Below are positions 1 through 8,307 of a stretch of 64,000 nt of DNA, piece by piece; positions within the stretch are counted from its first letter, which is position 1, and the number at the start of each line of letters is the position of its first letter. The stretch is from assembly GCA_902493985.1 (NCBI GenBank), contig CABURR010000003.1, positions 1-64,000 on the forward strand, written 5' to 3'. The translations under genes and the position numbers were made by a program. The notes beneath the pieces are model-generated. The model was not told where the DNA came from. It saw only the letters and a list, made by a program, of their open reading frames with translations, and did not search any database. This DNA is from an uncultured Collinsella sp. (GTDB lineage Bacteria > Actinomycetota > Coriobacteriia > Coriobacteriales > Coriobacteriaceae).

Positions 1-894
1 CATGTGCTCGACCTGCAGCAGACGTTCGACCACAGCGTTATCGAGCGCTTTGTGAACGCCTACCAGGAGGGGCTGACGCCCAACCCGTGCATTATCTGCA
101 ACCGCCACATTAAGTTTGGCGCGCTGCTCGATGCGGCGCTGGACATGGGCTGCGACTACATCGCAACGGGACATTACGCCAAAACAAGCCAGGCGGCAGA
201 CGGCACCTGGCAGTTACATCGCGGCGAGGACCCCAAAAAGGACCAGAGTTACTTTTTGTATTCGCTTACGCAGGAGCGCCTGGCGCACACGATCTTTCCG
301 CTGGCAGGCCTAGACAAAGAGCGCGACGTGCGCCGCATAGCCGCCGAGCAGGGCTTTACCAACGCCAAGAAGGCCGAAAGCGAGGACATCTGCTTTATTC
401 CAGACGGTGACTACGCGGGCTATATCGAGCGCCGCTGCGGACATCCCGCTGCACCGGGCGACATTGTGTGGCGCGACGGCAGCGTGGTCGGGCGCCACAA
501 TGGCGCGCTGCGCTACACCATCGGCCAGCGCAAAGGCCTGGGCGTCGCGATGGCGCATCCCGTGTATGTGGCGGGCGTCGACGCCGCCAACAACACCGTG
601 CATCTGGGCGAAGCCGAGGACCTGGCCGCCGCGGCGCTAACTGCCGATGAGTGGATCTGGAGCGCGCCGGCAGAGCGCATGGAGGCCGAGCTGGATGCCG
701 GCGGCATTCGCGTAGGTGCCAAGTACCGATACCGTCAGAAAGACCAGGCAGCGACCCTTACGCGTGACGAAAACGGGCAAATGCTGCTAACTTTTGACGA
801 GCCGCAGCGCGCCATCGCCCCCGGACAGGCAGTCGTTATCTACCGCGGCGACGTCGTCCTGGGCGGCGGCACGGTGACCGGCGCACTTAAGTAG
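1..894 (+). CDS. mnmA: tRNA 2-thiouridylase MnmA, 5'-truncated by window edge
   Basis: MnmA adenylates and then 2-thiolates U34 of tRNA-Gln, tRNA-Glu and tRNA-Lys in the cytoplasm. The reading frame is open to base 1, and the N-terminal ATP-binding part (about 60 of the usual 350-360 residues) lies outside the window. What remains shows the first catalytic cysteine region NPCIICN, the segment GHYAK, the motif DQSYFLY, the second catalytic cysteine in SEDICFIPDGDY and the C-terminal barrel with TIGQRKGLG. The GTG at base 4 is internal, not a real start. The stop lies only 8 bases from the end of the convergent HipA-like gene, and I see no terminator hairpin between them. Two of its likely substrates, tRNA-Gln and tRNA-Glu, are encoded near 52 kb. 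Confidence 0.95.
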   Translation, partial: HVLDLQQTFDHSVIERFVNAYQEGLTPNPCIICNRHIKFGALLDAALDMGCDYIATGHYAKTSQAADGTWQLHRGEDPKKDQSYFLYSLTQERLAHTIFPLAGLDKERDVRRIAAEQGFTNAKKAESEDICFIPDGDYAGYIERRCGHPAAPGDIVWRDGSVVGRHNGALRYTIGQRKGLGVAMAHPVYVAGVDAANNTVHLGEAEDLAAAALTADEWIWSAPAERMEAELDAGGIRVGAKYRYRQKDQAATLTRDENGQMLLTFDEPQRAIAPGQAVVIYRGDVVLGGGTVTGALK

Positions 895-902
895 CCGCAG
901 GT

Positions 903-2276
903 TTATCGCTGCACGTGTCGAAGCACCTCAACAGCGGCACTAACCTCGATTACGCGACGCTCGAGGCCGCGGCAAATGGCCTCGAGTCGACTCTCCGCCG
1001 TCGCCCATTCGCTCTGCGAAAGAATCTCGATCGCCTCATCTACAAATCCGTTGAGCCGCGATGAATCGAACCAATCGAGCGAGTCCGCAAGCGCCAGCTG
1101 GACGAAAGGGTCGGGCCCAAACGGCTTAGCGGAAAACCCAAACTCCCCAGCTGCGAGCACGGCAGTTGGTACGTTGTACCACAGGCAGTTGCCGCTATCG
1201 AACAGCGGAGCAGGTTTTATCTCCAGGGTGTCGGCATTACGGATGATGCCGAAGTTTCGCCAATGGCGGTCGCTGTTGGCCAAAAGGGCATCGCAGACAA
1301 TCATCTGCGACATAGACCTTCTCACAGCAGCCTCGTCTGCTCCATGCTTACCAAGGAAGCGGCAGTACCGGTCGTACGTCGAGTTTCCTCGCTGGCCGCC
1401 AAGGGCGTCCTTAACGTAAACAGCCGGAACATATTCCTCGCGGCCGTCAAGAAAGTCGTCGCACAGACACACAGGGCCATCGAACATCCGCTCAACCGTA
1501 TAAGGAACAAACTCGCCCTCCGACAGCAAGCGACGATGTAGAGCCGTTGCAACTGCCTCGTTAAAGGGACGCTGATCGTCCGCGCCACACCCCTTGACCA
1601 GGATGCGAACACCGTTGCGAATCATCCACGATTTAGGAAGCTCGCCCTCGGACGTGTTGTCAGGATTTTTAAGGCCGATGCCCTCCAGCCAACCAGAACG
1701 GCCCTCGGGCGCCGATCGCTCAAAACCATTCTCAAAGTAATTGAGGTTTTGCCATTTGAGCCCGTCGCATTCTGCCGGCCGCAGCCAATAACAATCCGAA
1801 AGCGATAGGCCCAGGCACCGAACCGGAACCTCGATGCCACTGGCAATTCCCAGTTCACGATAGCGCGAGACGAGTCCGGGGCGAACATCGGGCACCGACC
1901 GATGGCTCCACCACACGTTGAGCTCCCGTTTATTCACCGTAGGAGAAGAGCTCGAGCACGTGCCAAACGGCATCCTCAGCGCATCGAGTACCTCGGCGAT
2001 TTCGAAGGGGAACTCACGCGTCGGATCAAATGAGACACGCGCAACCTCGTAATCGGCGGACATCAGCGTAAACTTGCGCCCCACATCGGCCGCAGGACGG
2101 CGTCCACGTTTGCGGACCTTTTGATAAGCGACCGCGGAATTGTACTCGACCATCTTCCGTCCGCCCACAATATCGCACGCGAGCGTTCCCGATGCGGCAA
2201 GTTGAGATATGCGGGCTTTCGTAACGCCCAGCAGGCGGGCAGCATCACCCATAGACAAGTACTCAGACGTATCCAT
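903..2276 (-). CDS. HTH domain fused to a HipA-like kinase
   Basis: This 457-residue protein joins a DNA-binding head to a HipA-type kinase body. Residues about 5-60 form a MerR/excisionase-like helix-turn-helix (MGDAARLLGVTKARISQLA). After a middle segment containing LNVWWSHRSVP and LSLSDCYWLRP, the C-terminal half carries NSDRHWRNFGII, which matches the HipA catalytic loop (Asp and Asn), and PAPLFDSGNCLW in place of the metal-binding DFG. I chose the ATG at 2276, four codons inside the longest frame, because GAGGTG sits about 9 bases before it. Classic hipBA has a separate antitoxin; here the DNA-binding part is on the same chain, so self-repression is plausible. The cellular target cannot be read from the sequence. 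A phage-related or housekeeping regulatory role is the alternative. Confidence 0.75.
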   Translation of the reverse strand: MDTSEYLSMGDAARLLGVTKARISQLAASGTLACDIVGGRKMVEYNSAVAYQKVRKRGRRPAADVGRKFTLMSADYEVARVSFDPTREFPFEIAEVLDALRMPFGTCSSSSPTVNKRELNVWWSHRSVPDVRPGLVSRYRELGIASGIEVPVRCLGLSLSDCYWLRPAECDGLKWQNLNYFENGFERSAPEGRSGWLEGIGLKNPDNTSEGELPKSWMIRNGVRILVKGCGADDQRPFNEAVATALHRRLLSEGEFVPYTVERMFDGPVCLCDDFLDGREEYVPAVYVKDALGGQRGNSTYDRYCRFLGKHGADEAAVRRSMSQMIVCDALLANSDRHWRNFGIIRNADTLEIKPAPLFDSGNCLWYNVPTAVLAAGEFGFSAKPFGPDPFVQLALADSLDWFDSSRLNGFVDEAIEILSQSEWATAESRLEAICRGLERRVIEVSAAVEVLRHVQR

Positions 2277-2302
2277 ACACCGCATCACCTCGTTAAGTAA
2301 TT

Positions 2303-2312
2303 TAAACGTTTA
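2303..2312. promoter_or_regulatory. Palindrome upstream of the HTH-HipA gene
   Basis: TAAACGTTTA is a perfect 10-bp palindrome in a short AT-rich stretch (2289-2340) about 27 bases before the start codon of the HTH-HipA gene. The AT-rich tract should hold the promoter. The palindrome is a candidate operator for the protein's own HTH domain. This is inferred from position only. Confidence 0.3.
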
Positions 2313-2354
2313 GTTAATAGATTACATGCATCATAATACTAAACAACCCAAAGC

Positions 2355-2381
2355 GAAAAAAGGCCCGAGAAATCGGGCCTT
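2355..2381 (-). terminator. Rho-independent terminator of the M42 peptidase gene
   Basis: A perfect 9-bp stem (AAGGCCCGA / TCGGGCCTT) with a GAAA loop is followed on the minus strand by a run of Ts. It lies 34 bases past the stop of the M42 peptidase gene. Confidence 0.85.
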
Positions 2382-2414
2382 AGCGATTGGTCAGCCGAGT
2401 CGCAAGCTACTCCC

Positions 2415-3458
2415 CTAGCGCTGAACGTAGGCGCGAACGAGCTCGTAGGTATTGCGCACGCCGTCGATGTGGCTGCGCTCGTAGTTGTGGCTCGCGTACA
2501 CGCCGGGGCCGATCAGACCATGGCGAATGTCGTAGCCGGCCGAGAGCGTGGCCTCGACGTCGGAGCCATAGTGCGGGTACACATCGATGGCGTAATCGAG
2601 CTCCAGCTCGCGCGCGATGTTGGACAGCGTGGTTACCAGGTCGTAGTTGTACGGACCGCCCGAATCCTTGGCGCAAATCGAAACCATGCGCTCGGTGCAG
2701 CCCAGGTCGTCGCCCACGCAGCCCATGTCCACGCTGATCATCTCGCGCGTGTCGGCCGGCACAAAGGCACCGCCGTGGCCGACCTCCTCGTACACCGTAA
2801 AGAGCAACGAAACCTTGCGCGAGAGCGTCACCTCGCCTTCGGCGACGGCGCGGGCCAAACCCAGCAGAATCGACGCGGACAGCTTGTCGTCAAGGAAGCG
2901 ACTCTTGATGTAGCCGCTCTCCGTCACCGTGGTGCGCGGATCCATAGCGATGATGTCGCCGGTTTGAACACCCAGCTCGAGCACATCGTCCTTGCTGTCA
3001 ACGTTCTCGTCGAGCAGGATTTCCATGTTCTTCTCGATGGTCTTGACCGGCTCATCGGCCACGTGCGCCGAAGGCTCGGTATTGAGGACCACGCCCGTGT
3101 AGACATTGCCGTCGCGCGTGTAGACGGTGCAGTTCTCGCCATCGGCCGTGGACCACTGGTGCCCGCCGAGGGTCGTGGGGCGCAGGCGACCATTGTCCTT
3201 AATGGAGCGCACCATGGCGCCCAGGGTATCGACATGGCTCGCTAACACGAGCGGCTCGCCCTCGCCGCCAAGCTCAGCGAGCACATTGCCCTTATTGGAG
3301 CGCTCGGGCCCAAAGCCCATATCGCGCAACGTCTCCATCAGATAATCAGTCGCCGCACGGGTATAGCCCGTAGGCGAAGCGATAGAAGTCAGCGTCTTAA
3401 GCTGTCCTGCGATATAGGAGAGCGTCTCCTCTAGAGAAGCATCAGTATTAGAAGTCAT
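2415..3458 (-). CDS. M42 family metallo-aminopeptidase
   Basis: This is a 347-residue cytoplasmic zinc or cobalt aminopeptidase of family M42 (glutamyl aminopeptidase / deblocking aminopeptidase type), which trims peptides from their N-terminus. Visible are the first metal-site motif ASHVDTLG, the central ligands in KSRFLDDKLS, the catalytic glutamates in VYEEVGHGGA, and the late metal site near YASHNYERSHIDG. The length is normal for the family. Two ATGs are possible; GGAAGG abuts the first (3464) directly but lies six bases before the second (3458), so I use 3458. It appears monocistronic with its own terminator. Two TGCACGTGCA palindromes sit just upstream and may regulate it. Confidence 0.88.
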   Translation of the reverse strand: MTSNTDASLEETLSYIAGQLKTLTSIASPTGYTRAATDYLMETLRDMGFGPERSNKGNVLAELGGEGEPLVLASHVDTLGAMVRSIKDNGRLRPTTLGGHQWSTADGENCTVYTRDGNVYTGVVLNTEPSAHVADEPVKTIEKNMEILLDENVDSKDDVLELGVQTGDIIAMDPRTTVTESGYIKSRFLDDKLSASILLGLARAVAEGEVTLSRKVSLLFTVYEEVGHGGAFVPADTREMISVDMGCVGDDLGCTERMVSICAKDSGGPYNYDLVTTLSNIARELELDYAIDVYPHYGSDVEATLSAGYDIRHGLIGPGVYASHNYERSHIDGVRNTYELVRAYVQR

Positions 3459-3507
3459 ATGCATCCTTCCAAGTAAAACTAAGGCCGAGTCCCGATTTTA
3501 ACCGTTC

Positions 3508-3575
3508 TGCACGTGCAATGCCCCAGGAGCCGAGCCGACTCCAGACGTCCCCGCACCGGTTTTGTGCACGTGCAC
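3508..3575. promoter_or_regulatory. Paired TGCACGTGCA palindromes upstream of the M42 gene
   Basis: TGCACGTGCA (3508-3517) and GTGCACGTGCAC (3564-3575) are perfect palindromes about 50 bases apart, embedded in a longer imperfect inverted repeat with AACCGT ends. On the minus strand the nearer one lies a few bases upstream of a TAAAAT hexamer that could be the -10 box of the M42 gene. They look like paired sites for one dimeric regulator. The rest of 3459-3650 holds no gene that I can support. Confidence 0.35.
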
Positions 3576-3650
3576 GGTTTACAATCCCAATCTTGCATAA
3601 ATCCTATCGGTATCTGCATAGAAATGAGGCATCTTTTTGCTTCGTCTCAG

Positions 3651-3920
3651 GGTGCCCCACCTTGGGCCGTGCAAAAAACGGAGTATTCAGCACCGTGGGC
3701 CCCAACAGCCCCATCGCGAACGACAAAACGACGCGGTTACAGCAGTGTTGCAGGTCGTCGCAAAGCAAAAACTCAGTAACAACCCCCTCCGCTCATCGAT
3801 AGCCCACCCACATTGGCTGTCGATAGGCGCCTGTGGGCCACTACGGCCCATTCACAACGTTATGCATTTTTAAGAGCTTGCTGAATACTCCCAAAAATGC
3901 ACGCTGGGAAGTGCACCACC
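3651..3920. repeat. 270-bp intergenic element, copy A, with 42-bp inverted ends
   Basis: The ends 3651-3692 and 3879-3920 are imperfect inverted repeats of each other (about 27 of 42 positions, including a perfect GAGTATTCAGCA block next to GTGCA). The left end matches the left end of the element at 27396-27664 at 37 of 42 positions, and the two elements are 270 and 269 bp long. The interior contains smaller inverted repeats, for example ATCGATAGCC with GGCTGTCGAT, but does not obviously match the other copy. No credible coding frame is present. It fills most of the gap between fucO and the M42 gene. A MITE-like non-autonomous element or a structured RNA would both fit. Confidence 0.7.
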
Positions 3921-3977
3921 TATCCGCAGCGGGCAGTATGCCTTGGTTTTGCCCGTCTCGGGGCATCGACGCAGCAC

Positions 3978-4009
3978 AAAAAGCCCCGCCGTGCGTAGCA
4001 CGGCGGGGC
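3978..4009 (-). terminator. Rho-independent terminator of fucO
   Basis: GCCCCGCCGTGC and GCACGGCGGGGC form a perfect 12-bp stem with a 3-base loop, followed on the minus strand by five Ts. It lies about 55 bases past the stop of fucO. Confidence 0.85.
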
Positions 4010-4062
4010 CAGCGGCAAGTCAAAAGTCCATACGCCTACAGGCGAAAGAACACCAAACTAGA

Positions 4063-5229
4063 CTAGGCAGCCGGGCAGATCTTCTTGAAGAGCTCGATGA
4101 CGTCGTCGAGCGTCGCCTCGCGCGGGTTGCCCGGGAAACAGGCGTCGGCCATGGCGTCCTTGGCCAGGACCTCGATCTCGTCAGCCTTCATGGCCTCGCA
4201 GACGTGCGGGATGTTCACGTCGGCGGAAAGCTGCTTGACGGCGGCAATAGCAGCATCGGCGGCCTCGTCGGTGCTCATGCCCGTGGTGTCAACGCCCATG
4301 GCAACGGCGACCTTGGCCAGGCGCTCGGCGCAAACCGGCTTGTTGAACTCCATGGCAATCGGCAGCAGCATGGCGCAGGCGACGCCGTGCGGGGTGTCGT
4401 AGTGAGCGGACAGGGTGTGAGCCATGGCGTGGTCGATGCCCAGGCCAACATTGGAAAAGCCCATGCCGGCGACATACTGGCCAAGAGCCATGCCCTCGCG
4501 GCCGGAGCCGGGCTGACCGGATTTGGCCTCGGCGACGGAGTCGCGCAGGTTCTCGCTGATCAGCTTAATGGCCTCAAAGTGGAACATGTCGGAGAGCTCC
4601 CAAGCGCCCTTGGTGGTGTAGCCCTCGATGGCGTGGGTCAGAGCGTCCATGCCGGTAGAGGCGGTCAGGCCGGCGGGCATGGAGGCCATCATATCGGGGT
4701 CGACGACGGCGACCTCGGGGGCGTCGTTGGTGTCGACGCACACGAACTTGCGGACCTTCTCGGGGTCGGTGATGACGTAGTTGATGGTCACCTCAGCGGC
4801 AGTACCGGCGGTCGTCGGCACGGCGATGGTGAACACGGCGTGGTTCTTAGTGGGAGCAACGCCCTCGAGGCTGCGGACATCGGCGAACTCGGGGTTGTTG
4901 ATGATGATGCCGATGGCCTTGGCGGTGTCCATGGAGGAGCCGCCACCGATGGTCACGATAGCGTCAGCCTCGGCGGCCTTGAAGGCCTCGACGCCGTCCT
5001 TGACGTTCTGGATAGTGGGGTTGGGCTTGATCTCGGAGTAGAGGCTCCAAGCGATGCCGGCGGCGTCGAGCTCGTCGGTCACCTTAGCGGTAACGCCAAA
5101 CTTGACCAAATCGGGATCGGAGCAGACGAAGATCTTCTTGTAGCCGCGACGCTGGAGCTCGCCGGGGATCTCCTTGATGGCGCCGGAGCCATGATAAGAA
5201 ATGGTGTTGAGAACGAAACGATTAGCCAT
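4063..5229 (-). CDS. fucO: Lactaldehyde reductase (iron-containing alcohol dehydrogenase)
   Basis: This 388-residue group III alcohol dehydrogenase closely follows FucO, which reduces L-lactaldehyde to 1,2-propanediol with NADH during fucose or rhamnose fermentation. Key segments match: the NAD-binding IGGGSSMDTAKA, the block NNPEFADVRSLEG, PTTAGTAAEVT, and the four metal ligands (Asp and His in GMDALTHAIEG, His in GIDHAMAH, His in DTPHG). The C-terminal GNPREATLDDV is also shared. The start is well placed, with GGGAGG seven bases ahead. No fucose genes are nearby, so it may serve propanediol or general alcohol metabolism. It has its own terminator. Related dehydrogenases acting on other aldehydes are possible. 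Confidence 0.85.
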   Translation of the reverse strand: MANRFVLNTISYHGSGAIKEIPGELQRRGYKKIFVCSDPDLVKFGVTAKVTDELDAAGIAWSLYSEIKPNPTIQNVKDGVEAFKAAEADAIVTIGGGSSMDTAKAIGIIINNPEFADVRSLEGVAPTKNHAVFTIAVPTTAGTAAEVTINYVITDPEKVRKFVCVDTNDAPEVAVVDPDMMASMPAGLTASTGMDALTHAIEGYTTKGAWELSDMFHFEAIKLISENLRDSVAEAKSGQPGSGREGMALGQYVAGMGFSNVGLGIDHAMAHTLSAHYDTPHGVACAMLLPIAMEFNKPVCAERLAKVAVAMGVDTTGMSTDEAADAAIAAVKQLSADVNIPHVCEAMKADEIEVLAKDAMADACFPGNPREATLDDVIELFKKICPAA

Positions 5230-5549
5230 TGATAGCCTCCCATCGTGTGCGGGGCACCCATTACGCCCCGCGCTATAAGTCCCATCCTAACGCTTTTGAA
5301 ACAAAAAACGCGTGAGAACGTCAAAGGTGTTAAAGCGTTTCAACAGAATAACGGAACCCTAGTCCTTCCCTCCCGACAGCAGCGAAGGCCAGATTATAGG
5401 AGCAATCGCCCAAAGAATACGACGACTCAGTCTATAAATTGTTTCTGTTTTAGCAATATATGTTTGACAATACGTTTATAAATGGATACCTTTTAGTAAA
5501 CATCTTAGTTCACTAAAATAACGTTAATGAAATGAAAGAGGCGGTAGAG
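5230..5549. other. Intergenic boundary of the AT-rich island
   Basis: This 320-base gap carries the divergent leaders of fucO (left) and the peptide cluster (right). Base composition changes sharply within it, from GC-rich to AT-rich from about 5410 onward. A near-palindrome with a CG centre (GTTAAAGCGTTTCAAC around 5329-5345) resembles LacI-family operators and could regulate fucO; this is weak. No gene is seen. Confidence 0.4.
5464..5492 (+). promoter_or_regulatory. Probable promoter of the radical-SAM peptide cluster
   Basis: TTGACA (5464-5469) is a perfect -35 box; 17 bases later stands TACCTT (5487-5492) as a partial -10 box. It lies about 58 bases before the probable start at 5550 and faces the peptide cluster. 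Confidence 0.5.
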
Positions 5550-6977
5550 ATGTTAGTTCTACCCATAAAGACCCTCTTGGGCCACTACATTTATGATGCC
5601 AATCGAAACGAGATACTTGCAGTAAACAAAGATCTCTTCAATTACATCTCAGAAGTCCAAGCAGGCGGAGTTTGCCCCGACTCCTATAAATCAGACCAAG
5701 AATTCCAGTTACTACAATCATGTGGCTACTGCTGCGATTCGCCATTGCAGGATATCGCTTATCCATCAATTGACCTTTTGAAAGTTAAGCTGGAAAGAAA
5801 TTTACGGATGATAACCCTTCAGCTGACTCAATCTTGCAACTTCCGATGTGATTACTGTATCTATTCCGAAAACTCCTTATACAACAGAACCCACAGTCAT
5901 AACTCTATGTCTGTTTCGACGGCCAAACATGCAATCGAATTCTTTAAGACGCACTCGATTGACAACCCAAACCCGGTCGTAGCATTTTATGGAGGAGAAC
6001 CTCTCCTTCGATTTAGTGAAATTAAGCTAATTACTCAATATGCAGAACAGGTATTTGAAGGAAAACACATCTCATTTCGAATTACAACCAATTGCTCTCT
6101 TTTATCTGAAGATATGGTTAAATTCTTCTTCGATTCCGGGCATGAATTCTATTTGCTAATCAGTCTTGACGGGCCGCAGCAAATCCATGATAAGTCTAGG
6201 CATTACGCTAATGGTGAGTCCTCATACCAAGCAGTTATAGACAATGTTCATATGATTTTAGACAACCATCCTGAACGCAACAAATATATTCATTTTAATG
6301 CCGTAGTCGACACGAACAACATCTATAAAACAGTCTCTTCCTTTATAAATGATAAGGATATCGAGGCTTGCGATGTTCAATTCAACTACTTGGAACGCAA
6401 CGGACGTATCGCCCCCTACAATGACAAGTTCTCAAGTCAACTGAATTACGCCTTATTTAAAGCAAGAATTATGGACGAGCGCAAGATCGAAAAAGGAAAC
6501 CGCAGCGATAGGCTCGCTTCATATACGCTTGCAAGCATCAACCAAAACATTAAGCGATTTGCACCTTCGAACATCCCAACAAAAGCTATACCCGGTGGTC
6601 CATGCGAGCCAGGAGTTACGCGTCTATTTGTGACAACAGCAGGAGCGCTTCTTCCTTGCGAAAGGGTCAGCGAAACAACCAAGGACATGTATATCGGTAC
6701 ATTGGATTCAGGATTTGATTTAGGTCAAATTGAAAAGATGATCAATGTTTCAAAGCTGACCAGCGATTCATGTAAAAAATGTTGGGCATTTCAGCTGTGC
6801 ACTCAATGCATTAAAAGCGCAGATTGCAAAGGAGTAATTAGCCCTGATTACAAGCGAACAGCATGCGACAACTCAGAACGAATTGCCTTTGATCGACTTA
6901 ATCAGAAAATACTTCGCTTTGAGCTCCATAGACACGAAGCGTCCATTACAACGGCTCTTAAAAGGAACAAGCGATAA
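5550..6977 (+). CDS. Radical SAM/SPASM peptide maturase (CcpM-like)
   Basis: This 475-residue radical SAM enzyme probably modifies the Cys-rich peptide encoded downstream. Residues near 95-110 carry the SAM [4Fe-4S] motif CNFRCDYC, followed by YGGEPLL and SLDGPQ. The C-terminal third is a SPASM region rich in cysteines (GPCEPG, LLPCERV, CKKCWAFQLCTQC and a final TACDN) that would bind auxiliary clusters. The N-terminal ~80 residues could be a peptide-recognition domain. The overall plan and the neighbours fit the clostridial Cys-rich-peptide maturase family CcpM. I use the ATG at 5550 because AAAGAGG lies eight bases before it; the ATG at 5532 has no such site. Codon use is much more AT-rich than that of flanking genes, suggesting transfer. 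The exact modification is unknown. Confidence 0.82.
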   Translation: MLVLPIKTLLGHYIYDANRNEILAVNKDLFNYISEVQAGGVCPDSYKSDQEFQLLQSCGYCCDSPLQDIAYPSIDLLKVKLERNLRMITLQLTQSCNFRCDYCIYSENSLYNRTHSHNSMSVSTAKHAIEFFKTHSIDNPNPVVAFYGGEPLLRFSEIKLITQYAEQVFEGKHISFRITTNCSLLSEDMVKFFFDSGHEFYLLISLDGPQQIHDKSRHYANGESSYQAVIDNVHMILDNHPERNKYIHFNAVVDTNNIYKTVSSFINDKDIEACDVQFNYLERNGRIAPYNDKFSSQLNYALFKARIMDERKIEKGNRSDRLASYTLASINQNIKRFAPSNIPTKAIPGGPCEPGVTRLFVTTAGALLPCERVSETTKDMYIGTLDSGFDLGQIEKMINVSKLTSDSCKKCWAFQLCTQCIKSADCKGVISPDYKRTACDNSERIAFDRLNQKILRFELHRHEASITTALKRNKR

Positions 6978-6982
6978 AAATC

Positions 6983-7996
6983 ATGAAGACAATTGGACTT
7001 ATATCTTTCACGAGAGCTGACTATCCTCTTCTAATTGGATTGCTAGGAATTGGCTACAATATTCGGGTATCAACACCATGCGGCATTCTACCGGACGGCG
7101 CAGATGTTGCCAACCTTGTTAATTGCAAAGAAATTGGCATAAAAAATCGAATTAACTATGTAACGACAATCGATGAATCAGACCTGGTTGTCGTTTTATC
7201 GACGAAAGAAAGCGCCGCAGGACTCATAGAATTTAGTAAACACGCTGAAACCTATGCACATTCTGTAAATAAGAAGGTTGTCAGCCATCTCGCCACTGAA
7301 CAAATTGAGTCTAGCAAAAGCGACATGCAGGAATTAGCCCTGATACCAAAAATTGTTGTCGGGAATCTATATACACCCGCCGATTCAACAATTACGTTTA
7401 GTAGCATCGTTAGCGAGATGAGAAAGCACCATCCCAATCTATGCGCTTTGAGCTTCAATCCTTTAAATGAAATCTGGGGCTGCAACACCCTTAGTTTTGA
7501 TGGTGGCCAATCCGCCGTCATCAAAATGAATGAGCAGATCAACCTCATCATTGAGAATGATAAATCCGACCTAGCTCTATTAGAAACGCCCAATGTGCTT
7601 ATGAAATACGACGATCACATTTTCGGAGATTACGGATTAGGATCGATTGCCGCATGTCGAGCTTTCTGCCCTGACTTGGCCATTATCAATATCCCATACA
7701 CGATAGCCGACTACGACATAATGCTTGGGCTCATGCCCGTAATTGAAACGCTTACGCAAGCAGAGAAAGTTCAATTTGAAATTACAAACGAAGTACTTGA
7801 CGCCACGGAAGGGCTGGAGACGCATAGATTTCAAATAAGCTATTCATCTAGCGATAAAGCTATTCAAGCAGCAAGGGAACTTCGACTAAGAGGAATGCCC
7901 TGTTTCTCAGCCAGCTTAGATCCAGAAGAATCATTACTATGCTGCAAAACAATCGAGAACGAGTTGTTTGATTTCGATATTGGGGTGCTGAAATGA
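6983..7996 (+). CDS. Peptide maturation system partner protein
   Basis: This 337-residue cytoplasmic protein follows the radical SAM gene after five bases. It has no membrane segment and no motif I can assign to a reaction. The beginning (TIGLISFTRADYPLLIG) and a central stretch with LLETPNVLMKYDD and DYGLGSIAACRAFCPD recall the TIGR04066-type protein that accompanies CcpM maturases in Clostridium; I recognise it mainly by size, order and neighbours. The C-terminal part repeatedly reads like an alpha/beta nucleotide-binding or dehydrogenase-like fold, but no glycine loop is clear. Its stop overlaps the next start (ATGA at 7993-7996), so the two are translationally coupled. Its biochemical role is not known to me. 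Confidence 0.62.
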   Translation: MKTIGLISFTRADYPLLIGLLGIGYNIRVSTPCGILPDGADVANLVNCKEIGIKNRINYVTTIDESDLVVVLSTKESAAGLIEFSKHAETYAHSVNKKVVSHLATEQIESSKSDMQELALIPKIVVGNLYTPADSTITFSSIVSEMRKHHPNLCALSFNPLNEIWGCNTLSFDGGQSAVIKMNEQINLIIENDKSDLALLETPNVLMKYDDHIFGDYGLGSIAACRAFCPDLAIINIPYTIADYDIMLGLMPVIETLTQAEKVQFEITNEVLDATEGLETHRFQISYSSSDKAIQAARELRLRGMPCFSASLDPEESLLCCKTIENELFDFDIGVLK

Positions 7997-8307
7997 CAGC
8001 ATATTGTAAAGATGAAACCATCTACGCAGAAATCGAAAAAGCGATAAGCAATATTAGAGATTTGGATTTGACTCAATTTGACCAAAATCTAAGAAATCAG
8101 CAATTGACCGACCCGCCATTCAACTTGTCCTCATCAGATTTAGTTCGACTGCTAATTTATCTTGAAAGCAGGTTTTCTGTTTACGTTGAGTACTCGTCGA
8201 TTGAAAACCTAGGGTTCAACAGTGTTGAGGAGGTGAAGAAGGTAATAGAACAGGCAGAAACAATTGAACAATGGGAGGCAAATCATGAGAAGTATTCGTC
8301 CATTTAA
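7993..8307 (+). CDS. Acyl-carrier-like peptide maturation protein
   Basis: This 104-residue acidic helical protein overlaps its upstream neighbour by four bases and the precursor gene by 23 bases. The pattern of amphipathic helices with FNLSSSDLVRLLIYLESRF and ENLGFNSVEEVKKVIE is that of an acyl/peptidyl carrier protein. The phosphopantetheine site is not a canonical DSL; the corresponding loop reads LSSSDL. This matches the acyl-carrier-related protein of clostridial Cys-rich-peptide clusters. It might hold or present the precursor, or act as a carrier if one of the serines is modified. Tight overlap with the precursor gene suggests fixed stoichiometry. Confidence 0.62.
   Translation: MTAYCKDETIYAEIEKAISNIRDLDLTQFDQNLRNQQLTDPPFNLSSSDLVRLLIYLESRFSVYVEYSSIENLGFNSVEEVKKVIEQAETIEQWEANHEKYSSI

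Noticed and set aside
3513..4066. Small open frames in the fucO/M42 gap
   Set aside because: They lie in the repeat element, overlap in several frames, have no ribosome sites and show no family pattern.
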